From: a virus
Virus record (IMG/VR): IMGVR_UViG_3300026382_000175
Location: 1 to 64,000 of that record
Length of the DNA stretch: 64,000 nt
Strand: one strand, 5' to 3'
In this document: positions 33,423 to 42,316 of the stretch, piece by piece
How the letters are laid out: every line of letters begins with the position of its first letter
Position numbering within the stretch: the first letter of the stretch is position 1
The notes under the pieces: generated by a model
Told to the model about the DNA's origin: nothing
What the model saw: only the letters and a program-made list of their open reading frames with translations
The model's database searches: none
Position numbers and translations under genes: made by a program

Positions 33423-33594
33423 ACTTACTTCTCCTTATTAACCTCTTTAGAATCTTTACCAGTTTGATTTTCTCTGAATCAGTTAATAATCTCCAACCTA
33501 ATCTATTGTCGTAAACTTGAACCTTAAAACAGTTTTGGCAAAATCTGTAATACTTTGACTTGACTTTAACCTCCTCCCACTGATGGTTGCACAC
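33415..33594 (-). CDS. Small zinc-binding protein (59 residues)
   Basis: A GTG start at 33594 (GGAG a few bases upstream, in-frame TGA just before) gives a 59-residue frame ending at TAG 33415, 8 bases inside the nuclease gene start. It begins with CNHQWEEVK and has FCQNCFKVQVYD, a CxH..CxxC zinc site, followed by a basic helix (KILKRLIRRSK). It fills the gap between NrdB and the nuclease. Function unknown. Confidence 0.6.
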   Translation of the reverse strand: MCNHQWEEVKVKSKYYRFCQNCFKVQVYDNRLGWRLLTDSEKIKLVKILKRLIRRSKYG

Positions 33595-33605
33595 AATTCA
33601 CTCCA

Positions 33606-34712
33606 CTAATCAAAGTTAATCTTGTCTATATCTTCTTCACTTACAGGTATGTGAGCATAATCAATAGCTCCAGTTTCAAAGAAAGAGGTTTTGTCTTGAG
33701 TTAAGAGTTTTTCTATATCCTCAAATGGATTTCTGTTAACATCAAATATCGGAGATATGCCTAATAAGGCTAACCTTTGGTTAGTTAAGGTTTGAATGTA
33801 GTCTTTAATGTTCTGTTCAGTCATTAATGGAACTTCTCCTGCTACTGAATTAGTATAAAATTCAATATCTGCTTCTGCACTCCTACCAAATATCTCTTTA
33901 ATTTCTTCTTCGTTGTAGTAATATCCTCTATCCCTCCACTCTTTTAGAATGTAAGTAAATAGAGGAATATGGAGAACTTCATCCTTTCTGATCTGGGTTA
34001 TCTGTTGATTAGAGCCTTGAAGAATGCCCAATTTATAAGCAAAAATATGGAAAGTATTAAATCCTGTAAAGAACACTACTCCTTCAATAGCTAAATCGTT
34101 TACCATAGCTCTAAAAACAGCTCTTTGGAGAGTTTCTTGTCTGTAAGAAAGTTGATTTAGATTATTCTCATCTACTATTCCTCTGTTAACTAAATCATTA
34201 AGAGCTTGAAAATCCCTAGTTATAGCGTAATTCCTCTTAAGAAGAGGTTCAAAATGCTTGAACTTGTAGTAAACCTCATTAATCTTCTTGTCATCTTCCC
34301 CAAACACTGATTTAAGTATATACTGGTAAGACTCTCTGTGAAGGGATTCAATAGCTGTATGCCAATAGAGAGCTGTTTTTATTTCCTCATCAGCCATTAC
34401 TCTTAACAGTGTTGAAGTATTATTAGGAACTATTGAGTCTAGGAGAATTAGAAAGGATATAACATACTCAAAGGTATCCTTTATACCTTTAGGTAAGTCA
34501 TCAAACTGCTTTTTGTCCTCAGACATAGATATTTCCTCTGGTCTCCAAAGAATAGACATAGCTTGCTTAATCCACTCTATTGCATAAGAGTGTTTGTTCA
34601 GGTTGAGGTTGGCTAGTCCTGTAGACTTTTCTACTACTTCATCAGTCCAGATTAATTCACTGAAGTTGTCATTACCATTTGGATTAAACACTTGAGGAAA
34701 CCTACTTACCAT
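33606..34712 (-). CDS. nrdB: Ribonucleotide reductase class I, small subunit
   Basis: This is a 368-residue protein that holds the diiron-tyrosyl radical cofactor. Ligands are visible: LLDSIVP (Asp), AIESLHRESYQYIL (Glu, His and, four residues later, the radical Tyr), GVVFFTGFN region and RKDEVLHIPLFT (Glu, His). The Tyr is in the classical E..H...Y position, so a normal radical-bearing R2 is expected. It follows NrdA with a 30-base gap. With NrdA it makes dNTPs for phage DNA synthesis. Confidence 0.93.
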   Translation of the reverse strand: MVSRFPQVFNPNGNDNFSELIWTDEVVEKSTGLANLNLNKHSYAIEWIKQAMSILWRPEEISMSEDKKQFDDLPKGIKDTFEYVISFLILLDSIVPNNTSTLLRVMADEEIKTALYWHTAIESLHRESYQYILKSVFGEDDKKINEVYYKFKHFEPLLKRNYAITRDFQALNDLVNRGIVDENNLNQLSYRQETLQRAVFRAMVNDLAIEGVVFFTGFNTFHIFAYKLGILQGSNQQITQIRKDEVLHIPLFTYILKEWRDRGYYYNEEEIKEIFGRSAEADIEFYTNSVAGEVPLMTEQNIKDYIQTLTNQRLALLGISPIFDVNRNPFEDIEKLLTQDKTSFFETGAIDYAHIPVSEEDIDKINFD

Positions 34713-34742
34713 CTTTTCTAACCTCCTTAGTAGAGTAGTATA

Positions 34743-37181
34743 TTAATTAGCACAGCTTACACACTCTTCTTTAGCTTGTTCTCCTTCTGCTTTAGCTACT
34801 ATCCTAGCATAGTAAAGAGCTTTTATTCCACTCTTCCAAGCCTTATAGATAAACTGACCTAGTATCCTACCCACTTCTTCTTTTGGAATGAAACCATCTC
34901 TTATGTTAACTGGATAATCAAAAGAAATTCCTGAGTCTATATACTTTTGTATAAACGAAACTATCTCTATTACATCGTATAAGTCCTGCTCAGTAAACTT
35001 TGAATACTCATCATAATAAAACCAACCTTCTGTAATATATCTAGGAAATACTACATAAACTCCAGTAGACTGCTTTTCAGTCTGAATAAGGTTAAACGGA
35101 GGAAAAATACTTGCAGTAGTTCCTGCGTAAATAGATGTAGAAGTATTAGGAGGAGCATTTAACAGCATTGTATTCCTGATTCCATATTTCTGAATATCTT
35201 CTATCAACTCATCAACTTCACCCCTATCTACATCAAATTCAACAACAGGAGAAACTTCAAAACCTTCTCCATAAGGGATTTGGCCTAAGAGTACTTCGTT
35301 CCACTTAGTTTCACTATACTTATTTGTTCTACCTTTCTCTTTAGCTAAATCTACACTAGCTCTTATAGAGTAAAATGCTATCCTACCAAATATCTGCTTA
35401 AGCAAGTTAAACAACTCATCTTTGTTAACATTTCTACTAGTTAACCTGTAAGCGTATAATTTATTGTCGTCTATTGACTTCCTAATGAGTAAGTCTGCTA
35501 GTCCTACAAACCCTATTCCTAAAGTTCTGTAGTCCTGATTGTGCTTTTTAATCTCATAGATAGGATGACCTGCTATGTCAAGAATGTTGTCCATATACCT
35601 AACTACTAACCTCATCAAAGAACTTAATTTCTGATTATCCTGTAAATAACCTAGCTCATACAAAACTGGTAAGTTGAGGGAAAGAAGGTTGCAAGAGTGT
35701 ACATAACCTAAATCTTCTATCTTTTCATCAGGTTTCTTACCTTCAGGGTTTGAGTTAGAAAAAGGAGAGTAAGACTCTACACAAAGGTTCCCACACTTAA
35801 TTTGCTCCTTGAAGGGAGAATACTGATTTACTGTGTCTACAAAGAAGATATAAGGCATTCCTGATGCCAATATGTTCTTTATTAATTGTCTATAAATTTC
35901 CCTAACCTTATAAACTTTACCTCTTATCTTTCCTTGCTTAACTAACTCCTCTGCTTTCGTATAATTTTCCTCAAACTCTTTCCCCCAACAGTTTACCAAG
36001 TCAATACCACACTTCATTTTCAACTCATAGTGGTCTATGAGTGTCCAATCTTTATTCTCTTTAACCCTCTCCATAAACAAGTCTGGTACTACTACTTGAG
36101 GGTAGAGGGAGAACATTTTCATTCTTATTTCCCCAATAGGATTACGCATAGCCATAAAGTCCAATATATCCATATGCCATATAGGGAGAGCTACTGTACC
36201 AGCTCCTTTGCGTTTTCCAAGCTGATCTATCGTATCTAACATATCGTCAAGTATCTTACACCACTTTAACACTGATACTGATTTACCTTTATTCCCTTGT
36301 ATATAACTTCCATTAGGTCTTACTTCTCCAAGATAAATACCTAACCCTCCTCCTCTTTTACTAATCTCTGCAACTTGCCAAAATGAATACATAATACTTT
36401 CAAGGTTATCGTGAATATCAAGGATATTACAAGATGATAAATTACCTTTAGCTCTTCTAAGGTTAGAAAGTTGAGGAGTAGCTGGAATTATTACCCTATC
36501 AAGTAATAGTTTATAAAACTTTTTAACATTATTCATGAATAATTCTTTATTTTGCTTATAATCTGGAAGAAAACCAAGAATAGAAATTAAGAGGAGAGCT
36601 TCGGCAAAAGTTTCAACAGGTTTATTATTATAAGTCAATATATATGATTTTGAGAATTTTACTACCTGATAGTAAAAGTCATTCCACATAAAATAAGGAA
36701 AGTTATAATTATAATCTAACTGAACCTTTTTAGCATACTCATAGAGTTCTTCAAGAATGTCATTAGAGATTTTAAGTATTCTCTCATCATAAATACCTAA
36801 TTCTATATACTTTTTTAAGTGAAAAATCCAATCGTTAGCATCTTGAAAAAACCCGTAATCATCAGTAAAAGTGTCATACTCCCTTTCTCTATGTAATCTT
36901 ATGTCTTTTATCCAATCTAATAAATAAAACCTACCTGCTAGAATAGAATAGTCTTTAATTCTACCTTTATCTGATATTGAAAGCTTATTAGCAGTAGCTA
37001 TTAAATTTTGTTGGATTTCTTTAGTAGTAATACCAGACTTAAGAGTAAAGCGAAATTCTTTCCAAAATTGCTCATCATCTATATTTAGACCTTGCCTGCA
37101 AAAGTTATACATCTTAATAATCTTATCCATACTGAAAGGTTCTTTATGACCGTCTCTCTTTACAACTTCAATTCCTATCAT
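34743..37181 (-). CDS. nrdA: Ribonucleotide reductase class I, large subunit
   Basis: This is an 812-residue protein. Visible features: an N-terminal ATP-cone-like segment (KRDGHKEPFSMDKI), the barrel with NLSSCNILDIHDN, KRGGGLGIYLGEVRPNG, the active-site region NLCVESYSPFSNSNPEG (Cys..E), the late LNAPPNTSTSIYAGTTASIFP and a C-terminal CVSCAN redox pair. It reduces ribonucleotides to deoxyribonucleotides. No intron or intein is present. Its codon use is more AT-rich than that of the virion genes. It overlaps ThyX by 4 bases. Confidence 0.94.
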   Translation of the reverse strand: MIGIEVVKRDGHKEPFSMDKIIKMYNFCRQGLNIDDEQFWKEFRFTLKSGITTKEIQQNLIATANKLSISDKGRIKDYSILAGRFYLLDWIKDIRLHREREYDTFTDDYGFFQDANDWIFHLKKYIELGIYDERILKISNDILEELYEYAKKVQLDYNYNFPYFMWNDFYYQVVKFSKSYILTYNNKPVETFAEALLLISILGFLPDYKQNKELFMNNVKKFYKLLLDRVIIPATPQLSNLRRAKGNLSSCNILDIHDNLESIMYSFWQVAEISKRGGGLGIYLGEVRPNGSYIQGNKGKSVSVLKWCKILDDMLDTIDQLGKRKGAGTVALPIWHMDILDFMAMRNPIGEIRMKMFSLYPQVVVPDLFMERVKENKDWTLIDHYELKMKCGIDLVNCWGKEFEENYTKAEELVKQGKIRGKVYKVREIYRQLIKNILASGMPYIFFVDTVNQYSPFKEQIKCGNLCVESYSPFSNSNPEGKKPDEKIEDLGYVHSCNLLSLNLPVLYELGYLQDNQKLSSLMRLVVRYMDNILDIAGHPIYEIKKHNQDYRTLGIGFVGLADLLIRKSIDDNKLYAYRLTSRNVNKDELFNLLKQIFGRIAFYSIRASVDLAKEKGRTNKYSETKWNEVLLGQIPYGEGFEVSPVVEFDVDRGEVDELIEDIQKYGIRNTMLLNAPPNTSTSIYAGTTASIFPPFNLIQTEKQSTGVYVVFPRYITEGWFYYDEYSKFTEQDLYDVIEIVSFIQKYIDSGISFDYPVNIRDGFIPKEEVGRILGQFIYKAWKSGIKALYYARIVAKAEGEQAKEECVSCAN

Positions 37182-38266
37182 CTATTAACCTCCTCCTTAA
37201 GAATTTTCTCATCAAATAATCCAATTTCTAAATTAAATCTTGCATAATAATCTTTATCTCCATACTCTACATAAACATATTTAACATCTTTATTCCAATC
37301 ATTACTTTGCATTTGTTTATATTTATCTTGAATATCTAAAATCCTAATAGTAAATCCTCCCTTATCATACAAACCTAACTTATCATCTCCTATAACTTTA
37401 ATATATTGACCTAAAAATTCAGGTTGATATTTGTATAAAAGCTCAAGTTCTGCTTTAGCTACTTCTCTTATTTGTTCTTGAGCTTGTTTTGAATATCTTT
37501 CTACATAAAAATTCCTTGCACATTTGTAATCTTTCATTACCCAAAATACAGTATAAAGAGATTGAGGTAATACAGAACGGGCTACTTCAGGTTTATAGCC
37601 TATTTTAAGCAAAATCTTATACATACTTTCAAGTTCTTGATAAAAATAACTAAGCTCTTGGAATGTTAAACCTGTTGCTTCATTAAGCAACCCATCTGGA
37701 TACCAAAACTCAAATTCTACTTTATCAGGTTTTACATATCTACGAGAAAGTTCTAAATATGAGCAACACCTATGACGATGATATTGACTTCTTACAAAGA
37801 GAGGAACTTTAACTTTAAAAGTAGCTATTGTTTGTTTGTGCCATTTTATAAAATTTTCTAAATCCTTTTCAGACGCAGAATCACTATCAAGTCTACTTGA
37901 AATTTGAGATAATACAAAATGCTTAAAATTCCTTTGATGTAACTCCTCTTCAAACGTAAAAATTCTTTTATTTCTCAGAGAATGCTCAATACCAATATAA
38001 AAATACGAATCATCTTTTCTCATAGGAAATCTAATAAATTCAAATGGACTTTTATGCCCTTTTTTAATAAGAAAATCCCAAAGTTTTTTAGGATTTTTAG
38101 CCATTTCATTACCATAGCTGATTGATGCTACTACTGATACAGCTTCCTCTCTTGATTCTTGATTAAGATTGGATAAAGAAAAATCCCATAGTTCCACAAA
38201 TCCTTTTACAGGAGAGTAATCATAAATCTCCTTTTTAGCTATTTTCTTTAAATACTTCAGTCTCAT
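37178..38266 (-). CDS. thyX: Flavin-dependent thymidylate synthase
   Basis: This is a 362-residue protein with the ThyX motif RHRCCSYLELSRRY (RHRxxSxxxxSxRY) near residue 164, preceded by VRSQYH. It makes dTMP using FAD and methylene-tetrahydrofolate. It is longer than typical ThyX (about 220-260), with an N-terminal extension around the SYGNEMAK...HKSPFE region and a C-terminal extension. It is in one operon with nrdA/nrdB, forming a precursor-synthesis set. The very AT-rich codon use suggests a separate origin from the structural genes. Confidence 0.92.
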   Translation of the reverse strand: MRLKYLKKIAKKEIYDYSPVKGFVELWDFSLSNLNQESREEAVSVVASISYGNEMAKNPKKLWDFLIKKGHKSPFEFIRFPMRKDDSYFYIGIEHSLRNKRIFTFEEELHQRNFKHFVLSQISSRLDSDSASEKDLENFIKWHKQTIATFKVKVPLFVRSQYHRHRCCSYLELSRRYVKPDKVEFEFWYPDGLLNEATGLTFQELSYFYQELESMYKILLKIGYKPEVARSVLPQSLYTVFWVMKDYKCARNFYVERYSKQAQEQIREVAKAELELLYKYQPEFLGQYIKVIGDDKLGLYDKGGFTIRILDIQDKYKQMQSNDWNKDVKYVYVEYGDKDYYARFNLEIGLFDEKILKEEVNR

Positions 38267-38284
38267 CTTTTAGCCTCCTTCCAT

Positions 38285-38716
38285 CTAAACTTCTACAGGT
38301 TCAATTACAAAACTAACTTCATTCCCTTCTTTAGTTAAAGTCCAAAATACTGGATAAGACTTACCAAACCTGATAGCATATAAGCGTGAAATCAAGTCTT
38401 CCAAAATCTTTACCAGTTCAGCATTCCTAATAGAGGTTTTAACCTCTGTAGGTGAAACCAAATGATTAATTGCTGATACTATTACTTTGTAGTAATGATA
38501 GAAATTCACAACATCATCTTCTAACAAGGAAATAAGTTCCATATAATCAGAATTGTCCATTATGTTGTCCATAAAGCTAATAAACTTAGAAGGAGTTAGA
38601 ACCAAATTCAAATCTGCATTCTCATAAAGAATAGAGACCCTAAACTTCCCTATCTTCTCATCAAAGGTAATTTGAATTTCTTGTATATCTCCTGTAAAAA
38701 ATTCTAGCAGTCTCAT
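38285..38716 (-). CDS. Unknown early protein, 143 residues
   Basis: ATG 38716 is preferred over an upstream start at 38734 because GGAGGTGGAG lies directly before it. The protein starts MRLLEFFTGDIQEIQ and contains beta strands (KFRVSILYENADLNLVLTP) and helices. It is part of the leftward early operon before ThyX. No family recognised. Confidence 0.5.
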   Translation of the reverse strand: MRLLEFFTGDIQEIQITFDEKIGKFRVSILYENADLNLVLTPSKFISFMDNIMDNSDYMELISLLEDDVVNFYHYYKVIVSAINHLVSPTEVKTSIRNAELVKILEDLISRLYAIRFGKSYPVFWTLTKEGNEVSFVIEPVEV

Positions 38717-38738
38717 TACTCCACCTCCATACATTTAG

Positions 38739-38963
38739 TTAAATTGATCTTGTATTGTCAATACAAATCAAATTATCCTTTTTAACTAACTCCTTTGCAC
38801 ATTTCTCACATAAATATTTAAGAAGAGTTCCAAAACCTTTCTTAAGACTAGAAAAGCTTTTACCCTCTTTAAGAGAGTAACAATACCTTGTCATAATAAA
38901 ACCACACTTATTACACCTTAATGCAGTTCCTTCATAAAGTTTATATTTACACAATGCTTTCAT
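38739..38963 (-). CDS. Small zinc-ribbon protein
   Basis: This is a 74-residue protein with ALRCNKCGFIM and LKYLCEKCAKEL, two CxxC knuckles about 35 residues apart, likely one zinc site. A basic helix lies between them. It overlaps the next upstream gene by 4 bases. Nucleic acid or protein contact is plausible; function is unknown. Confidence 0.55.
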   Translation of the reverse strand: MKALCKYKLYEGTALRCNKCGFIMTRYCYSLKEGKSFSSLKKGFGTLLKYLCEKCAKELVKKDNLICIDNTRSI

Positions 38964-39367
38964 CTCACTTCCTCCTCTTCCTCAATTGAAAGAACATTCC
39001 TCAAGTTTATAAAAGCTGGGACATCCTTAGCCTGTTCAAACTCTAGCATTAGTCCAGCATCCTTAAACTTCTCCCAAAATCTGTTCATGTATTGAACTCC
39101 AACTATTGGAATATTCAGGACTAGTCCATCAAAAGTTTCTACTTTTAGTCTTAACTTAAAGTCGTATAGCTGGGTCTCCTCTACATAAACTGATTCAGCT
39201 CCACTCAGACTTATCCAATTCCTCTTACCTTTACTTTCGTAATAAAAGCTGTCCTTACAGTTCAGAACTGCTGTAAACAACCTTCTGTAATCCTTCCAAG
39301 ATTCCAGCTCAACAGTTTTAACTAAATTGCTGTAAACTACCTTAGCTTTAATGTAAGTTTTAGCCAT
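38960..39367 (-). CDS. Unknown early protein, 135 residues
   Basis: ATG 39367 (MAKTYIKAKVVYSN) is chosen because AAGGAGG lies 6 bases upstream; a longer frame to 39385 lacks an SD. The protein is beta-rich with an acidic end (SIEEEEEVR). It overlaps the Sm-like gene by 8 bases. No family recognised. Confidence 0.5.
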   Translation of the reverse strand: MAKTYIKAKVVYSNLVKTVELESWKDYRRLFTAVLNCKDSFYYESKGKRNWISLSGAESVYVEETQLYDFKLRLKVETFDGLVLNIPIVGVQYMNRFWEKFKDAGLMLEFEQAKDVPAFINLRNVLSIEEEEEVR

Positions 39368-39560
39368 CTTTAACCTCCTTATCATCTAGAATATTAATCT
39401 CTTTAACAGCCTTCACCTTGATTGTATAACCATAATCCAAAATAATCCAATCCTCCTCATCTTCTTTTTCAATTCCTTCAATCATCCCCACAAAGCTACT
39501 ATCCTTCAAGATGATTTCACAAAGCTTTCCAATGTATTTCTCGTACTTTTTCTTAACCAT
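39360..39560 (-). CDS. Small Sm/SH3-like barrel protein
   Basis: This is a 66-residue protein (YIGKLCEIILKDSSFVGMIEG, DWIILDYGYTIKVKAVKEI). The five-strand pattern with G in the third strand resembles LSm/SH3-like barrels. If real it could bind RNA or protein. No catalytic motif is present. Confidence 0.45.
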   Translation of the reverse strand: MVKKKYEKYIGKLCEIILKDSSFVGMIEGIEKEDEEDWIILDYGYTIKVKAVKEINILDDKEVKDG

Positions 39561-39584
39561 ATCAACCCTCCCTACTCTTCAATT

Positions 39585-40037
39585 TTATTGATTTGTAGTA
39601 TATTTCGTAAATTTCTTCAACATTGCTTCTGCAAATTCTTCTAGATCTAGCAATTGCCTTACTACATCTTTAGCATCTTCATATATTTCTCTCGTAGTCC
39701 ACTTCTTGCATATCTTAGCCAACTCATTATTTTCATCATAATACCCTTTCCAATCAAAAGGATGTGCATAATCCCAACCATACCACCAATACCCTTTTGG
39801 TAAGTAAACTCCATCACCTTTACTTGAAAAGGTAAAACCTCCATGAACACTAATAATACTTAAATCACCATAATCAAAACCAGCTAATATGTGATTCTCA
39901 GGAAGCCCTACATAAGCTACTGGGTGAGTTCCTAAAGACATTCCTATAATCCTAAAACCAAGACACTCTTCATCAAAGAGTGTTTCAGGTTTGTCTAACA
40001 TCTCTTTCTGGTAAATCATTTCCTTAAACTTCTTCAT
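39585..40037 (-). CDS. Conserved phage protein with VHGG...WW.GxDxAH pattern
   Basis: This is a 150-residue protein, the first leftward gene after the tandem promoters. It contains GYxGLPENH-like and ISVHGGFTFSSKGD, then GYWWYGWDYAHPFDW, a pattern (VHGG.TfS...WW.GFDcAH..D) shared by many hypothetical phage proteins. Histidines and aspartates in these motifs suggest an enzyme or metal site, but no activity is known to me. Confidence 0.6.
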   Translation of the reverse strand: MKKFKEMIYQKEMLDKPETLFDEECLGFRIIGMSLGTHPVAYVGLPENHILAGFDYGDLSIISVHGGFTFSSKGDGVYLPKGYWWYGWDYAHPFDWKGYYDENNELAKICKKWTTREIYEDAKDVVRQLLDLEEFAEAMLKKFTKYTTNQ

Positions 40038-40059
40038 CTCAACTCCCCTCTCAAACCTG

Positions 40060-40096
40060 TTTACTAAACTAAACTCAAATCAGGGAGAATTTCAGG
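40060..40096 (-). promoter_or_regulatory. Phage promoter-like motif P5 (leftward)
   Basis: On the minus strand: CCTGAAATTCTC, 10 bases, GTTTAGTTTAGTAAA. The second box begins 37 bases before ATG 40037. It is the promoter-proximal copy for the leftward early genes. Confidence 0.7.
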
Positions 40097-40119
40097 CTGG
40101 TTAATCTAAACTTTCTACT

Positions 40120-40156
40120 CACTATTAACTAAACCAATCTACCCTAGAATTTCAGG
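40120..40156 (-). promoter_or_regulatory. Phage promoter-like motif P6 (leftward)
   Basis: On the minus strand: CCTGAAATTCTA, 10 bases, GTTTAGTTAATAGTG. It lies 60 bases upstream of P5 and forms a tandem set with P5 and P7. Confidence 0.65.
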
Positions 40157-40178
40157 TTAAACCTATCCAACTATCCCT

Positions 40179-40215
40179 ATCTTAAAATTAAACTCTCTTA
40201 CTATCAAATTTCAGG
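40179..40215 (-). promoter_or_regulatory. Phage promoter-like motif P7 (leftward)
   Basis: On the minus strand: CCTGAAATTTGA, 10 bases, GTTTAATTTTAAGAT. It is the most degenerate of the three leftward copies, again about 60 bases from the next. Confidence 0.55.
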
Positions 40216-40225
40216 TTGGTAGTAA

Positions 40226-40260
40226 CCTGAAATTCTAATCCAATCCAGTTTAGTTTTATA
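40226..40260 (+). promoter_or_regulatory. Phage promoter-like motif P1 (rightward)
   Basis: CCTGAAATTCTA, 10 bases, GTTTAGTTTTATA. It lies 24 bases before ATG 40285, back to back with P7, so the region 40037-40285 drives both arms. Confidence 0.7.
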
Positions 40261-40284
40261 GATACCAATCAGAAGGAGGTTAGT

Positions 40285-40494
40285 ATGAGTAAGAAAACTT
40301 ACCAGTCCTTACAAGAGTGGTTATCCACTACTAATCCTATGAACAAGCACTACCTAGCTCAGATTATTTCCCTAATAACTATGTTAGAAGTAGGAGATGA
40401 GATTAGTTTAGGATTAGTTAAGATTAAGAAGGAGTCTCATACTGATAATGGTTATACTTTCTCAGTTAGTATAGATAGTTCTCTATTAGAGTAA
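40285..40494 (+). CDS. Small early protein, unknown
   Basis: This is a 69-residue protein (YQSLQEWLSTTNPMNKHYL), the first rightward gene after P1 with a strong SD (AGAAGGAGG). Its stop codon is followed at once by repeat R1. The first gene under a divergent control region may be a regulator, but no DNA-binding motif is clear. Confidence 0.5.
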   Translation: MSKKTYQSLQEWLSTTNPMNKHYLAQIISLITMLEVGDEISLGLVKIKKESHTDNGYTFSVSIDSSLLE

Positions 40495-40530
40495 TCCCCT
40501 ATTTTTCAGTAGGTTTCTTAAGTATTACAA
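40492..40530 (+). repeat. C-run repeat copy R1
   Basis: TAATCCCCTATTTTTCAGT continues AGGTTTCTTAAGTATTAC. The layout equals R4 at 42096-42130 with a shorter C-run. It overlaps the stop codon of the small gene before it. Confidence 0.65.
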
Positions 40531-40565
40531 CAACTTTCCCAATCTAGTAAGCTAGAGGAGGAGTT

Positions 40566-41639
40566 ATGATTAGGTTTGAGGAGTATGAAGAGGTATTAGT
40601 AAAGTTACAGGATAATTTAGATGATGAAAATAGTACTCTAACTTTCCTAGATGTATTAACTAAGTTAATAAGGGATTTATTAGGTACTCATTACAGTAAG
40701 TACAGCTGGGTAAGAGGACTTAACTTTGATGAGATAGCTCCTCAGATAGCTTTAGACTACTACCTTAAGGTAAAATCTGGTTTAAGGATTAACAAGTGGG
40801 GAATTTACTTGAGAAAGAGCTTAGCTAGTGATTTGGTAAAGTTTGCTCATCCTAAAGATGTGAGCTTTGATGACTTGCTTAAAACTCCTTACACTAAAGA
40901 TGAGGAAGATGACAAGGATTACCTAGTAGAAATCCAAGAACTGTGGAAAACCCTTTTCCCTCACTTAACTAAATCTGAAATCTTAATCTTAATAGAGCTC
41001 TCTACTGAGTATAAACTCTCTCCTTATGACAAGGTAAGAGGATTAGCTAAGTACTCTTACAGGAAAAGAATAGAACTAGCTAAAGTCTTAATGAAGTTAA
41101 CTTACTACTACAGAACTAAGGAGGTAAGCATGAACAGGGTAACATCTAACTCACTAGTAAGAACTTTAGCTGGAATTATGATTTCTCCTCTATTCCTAGT
41201 TCTAGACCTAGAAGACATGGCTAAGGTAATAGCTACTCTAGGAGGACAAACTGTACGCATTCCTACCTACACAGAACTACAAAAGTTAATCCCACTCATC
41301 ATCCTCTTCTATGAACACAAAATCAACAACAAATCCCTCTCAGAACTCTCTAAAAAGTTCAACCTAGACCGTAAAGACCTTTCCCTAATCCTAAACATCC
41401 TAAACCAAGTAAAGCTCTCAGATTACGAAAAGAAGAACCTAATCATTACCCTTTCCAAGCTTACCCAATTGGTAAATGCTCAAGACTCCTTCATATCTCA
41501 AAGACTACAGGAGATAGAAGATAAGCTCAGAAAGAACTCCAAAACAGCTCTAGAACTCTACAAATCCCTCTCTAAGGAAGAAGCTAAAGGATTAGAAGAC
41601 CTAATCAAGCTAACTACTGAGATAGTTAAATTACTCTAA
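40566..41639 (+). CDS. Putative transcription-related/HTH protein (sigma-like features)
   Basis: This is a 357-residue helical protein. The first part (FDEIAPQIALDYYLKVK, INKWGIYLRKSLASDLVKF) reads like a sigma-70 region 2 core-binding helix pair. A segment LFPHLTKSEILILIELSTEY may be an HTH-like unit. Around residue 255-285 LSELSKKFNLDRKDLSLILN is a good helix-turn-helix. It lies between the divergent promoter region and the C-run repeat region. A role in phage transcription or replication initiation is inferred; no firm family match. The second half has visibly more C-rich codons (such as CTCTCC) than the first, a curious shift. Confidence 0.45.
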   Translation: MIRFEEYEEVLVKLQDNLDDENSTLTFLDVLTKLIRDLLGTHYSKYSWVRGLNFDEIAPQIALDYYLKVKSGLRINKWGIYLRKSLASDLVKFAHPKDVSFDDLLKTPYTKDEEDDKDYLVEIQELWKTLFPHLTKSEILILIELSTEYKLSPYDKVRGLAKYSYRKRIELAKVLMKLTYYYRTKEVSMNRVTSNSLVRTLAGIMISPLFLVLDLEDMAKVIATLGGQTVRIPTYTELQKLIPLIILFYEHKINNKSLSELSKKFNLDRKDLSLILNILNQVKLSDYEKKNLIITLSKLTQLVNAQDSFISQRLQEIEDKLRKNSKTALELYKSLSKEEAKGLEDLIKLTTEIVKLL

Positions 41640-41835
41640 CCTACTCTACACTATCCTACTTACTTATCTTATACTCTCAACACTGCTATACTACTAATCT
41701 TACTAACCTAGTTACTCTACTTAACCCTGTTATCCAATCCTATTAGTTAGCTTACTATTCCAGTACTTTAGTTTTGAGTTAGATAGTTAGTTATATCGCT
41801 ATATACCCTTCTGATATTGATATAGTTATACTGAT

Positions 41836-41866
41836 ATCCCCCTTTTTCAGTAGGTATTACTTGATT
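41836..41866 (+). repeat. C-run repeat copy R2
   Basis: CCCCCTTTTTCAGTAGGTA then TTACTTG. It shares the core C-run, T-run, CAGTAGG with the other copies. Confidence 0.6.
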
Positions 41867-41935
41867 TACAATAGCTTTCTAGTATTACTTATTCAGTTAG
41901 ATAATTTTTGATTAGTAGTATAGTTAGTATATAGA

Positions 41936-41970
41936 TAATCCCCCCATTTTCAGTAGGTTTTCCTTGTATT
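41936..41970 (+). repeat. C-run repeat copy R3
   Basis: TAATCCCCCCATTTTCAGT followed by AGGTTTTCCTTGTATT. It shares ATAGATAATC before the C-run with R4 and its tail with R5 in the tape measure gene. Confidence 0.7.
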
Positions 41971-42095
41971 CCATAGGTTATCTCATTATTCGTAGAATAC
42001 TAATCTGATAGAGATATACTGGTAATGGTATAGGTAACAGGTATAGAGTTAGGTAAGTAGGTTAGATAGTACTCTTATACTACTATAAGTATAGA

Positions 42096-42130
42096 TAATC
42101 CCCCCCATTTTCAGTAGGTTTCTTAAGTAT
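42096..42130 (+). repeat. C-run repeat copy R4
   Basis: TAATCCCCCCCATTTTCAG followed by TAGGTTTCTTAAGTAT. It has the longest C-run (7). Its tail matches R1. Confidence 0.7.
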
Positions 42131-42258
42131 AGCAATATCTATCTCAGAATTAGTAATAGAAAACTTATGAATTACTATAACTAAGAGAAATAGAGATATG
42201 GGAAAACTAAGTAATTCAAGGAGTTATACATATTAGGGAAAATTATCTAACTAACCTA

Positions 42259-42293
42259 CCTGAAACTCTAACTCAGACTAGTTTAGTTATATA
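42259..42293 (+). promoter_or_regulatory. Phage promoter-like motif P8 (rightward)
   Basis: CCTGAAACTCTA, 10 bases, GTTTAGTTATATA. It is in tandem with P2 58 bases downstream, both before the primase-polymerase gene. Confidence 0.6.
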
Positions 42294-42316
42294 GAGTGGG
42301 AAAGTTATATACCCAA

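Larger units (their letters stand above)
41640..42258. other. Long non-coding region, candidate origin/control region
   Basis: This is the largest gene-free stretch in the window. It is very AT-rich, with many TATA/TAGTTA runs and three C-run repeats (R2-R4) about 100-160 bases apart. No credible frame with an SD is seen on either strand. It lies just upstream of two tandem promoter motifs and the primase-polymerase gene, a natural place for an origin or for control of early genes. This is inference from content and position. Confidence 0.5.

Noticed and set aside
39662-39850. Second minus-strand frame inside 39585-40037
   Set aside because: It is a shifted frame of the VHGG...WW gene with no ribosome site.
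40492-42130. CRISPR-like array from the C-run repeats
   Set aside because: The copies vary in length, have irregular spacing (70 to 1,300 bases) and no spacer-like constant intervals.
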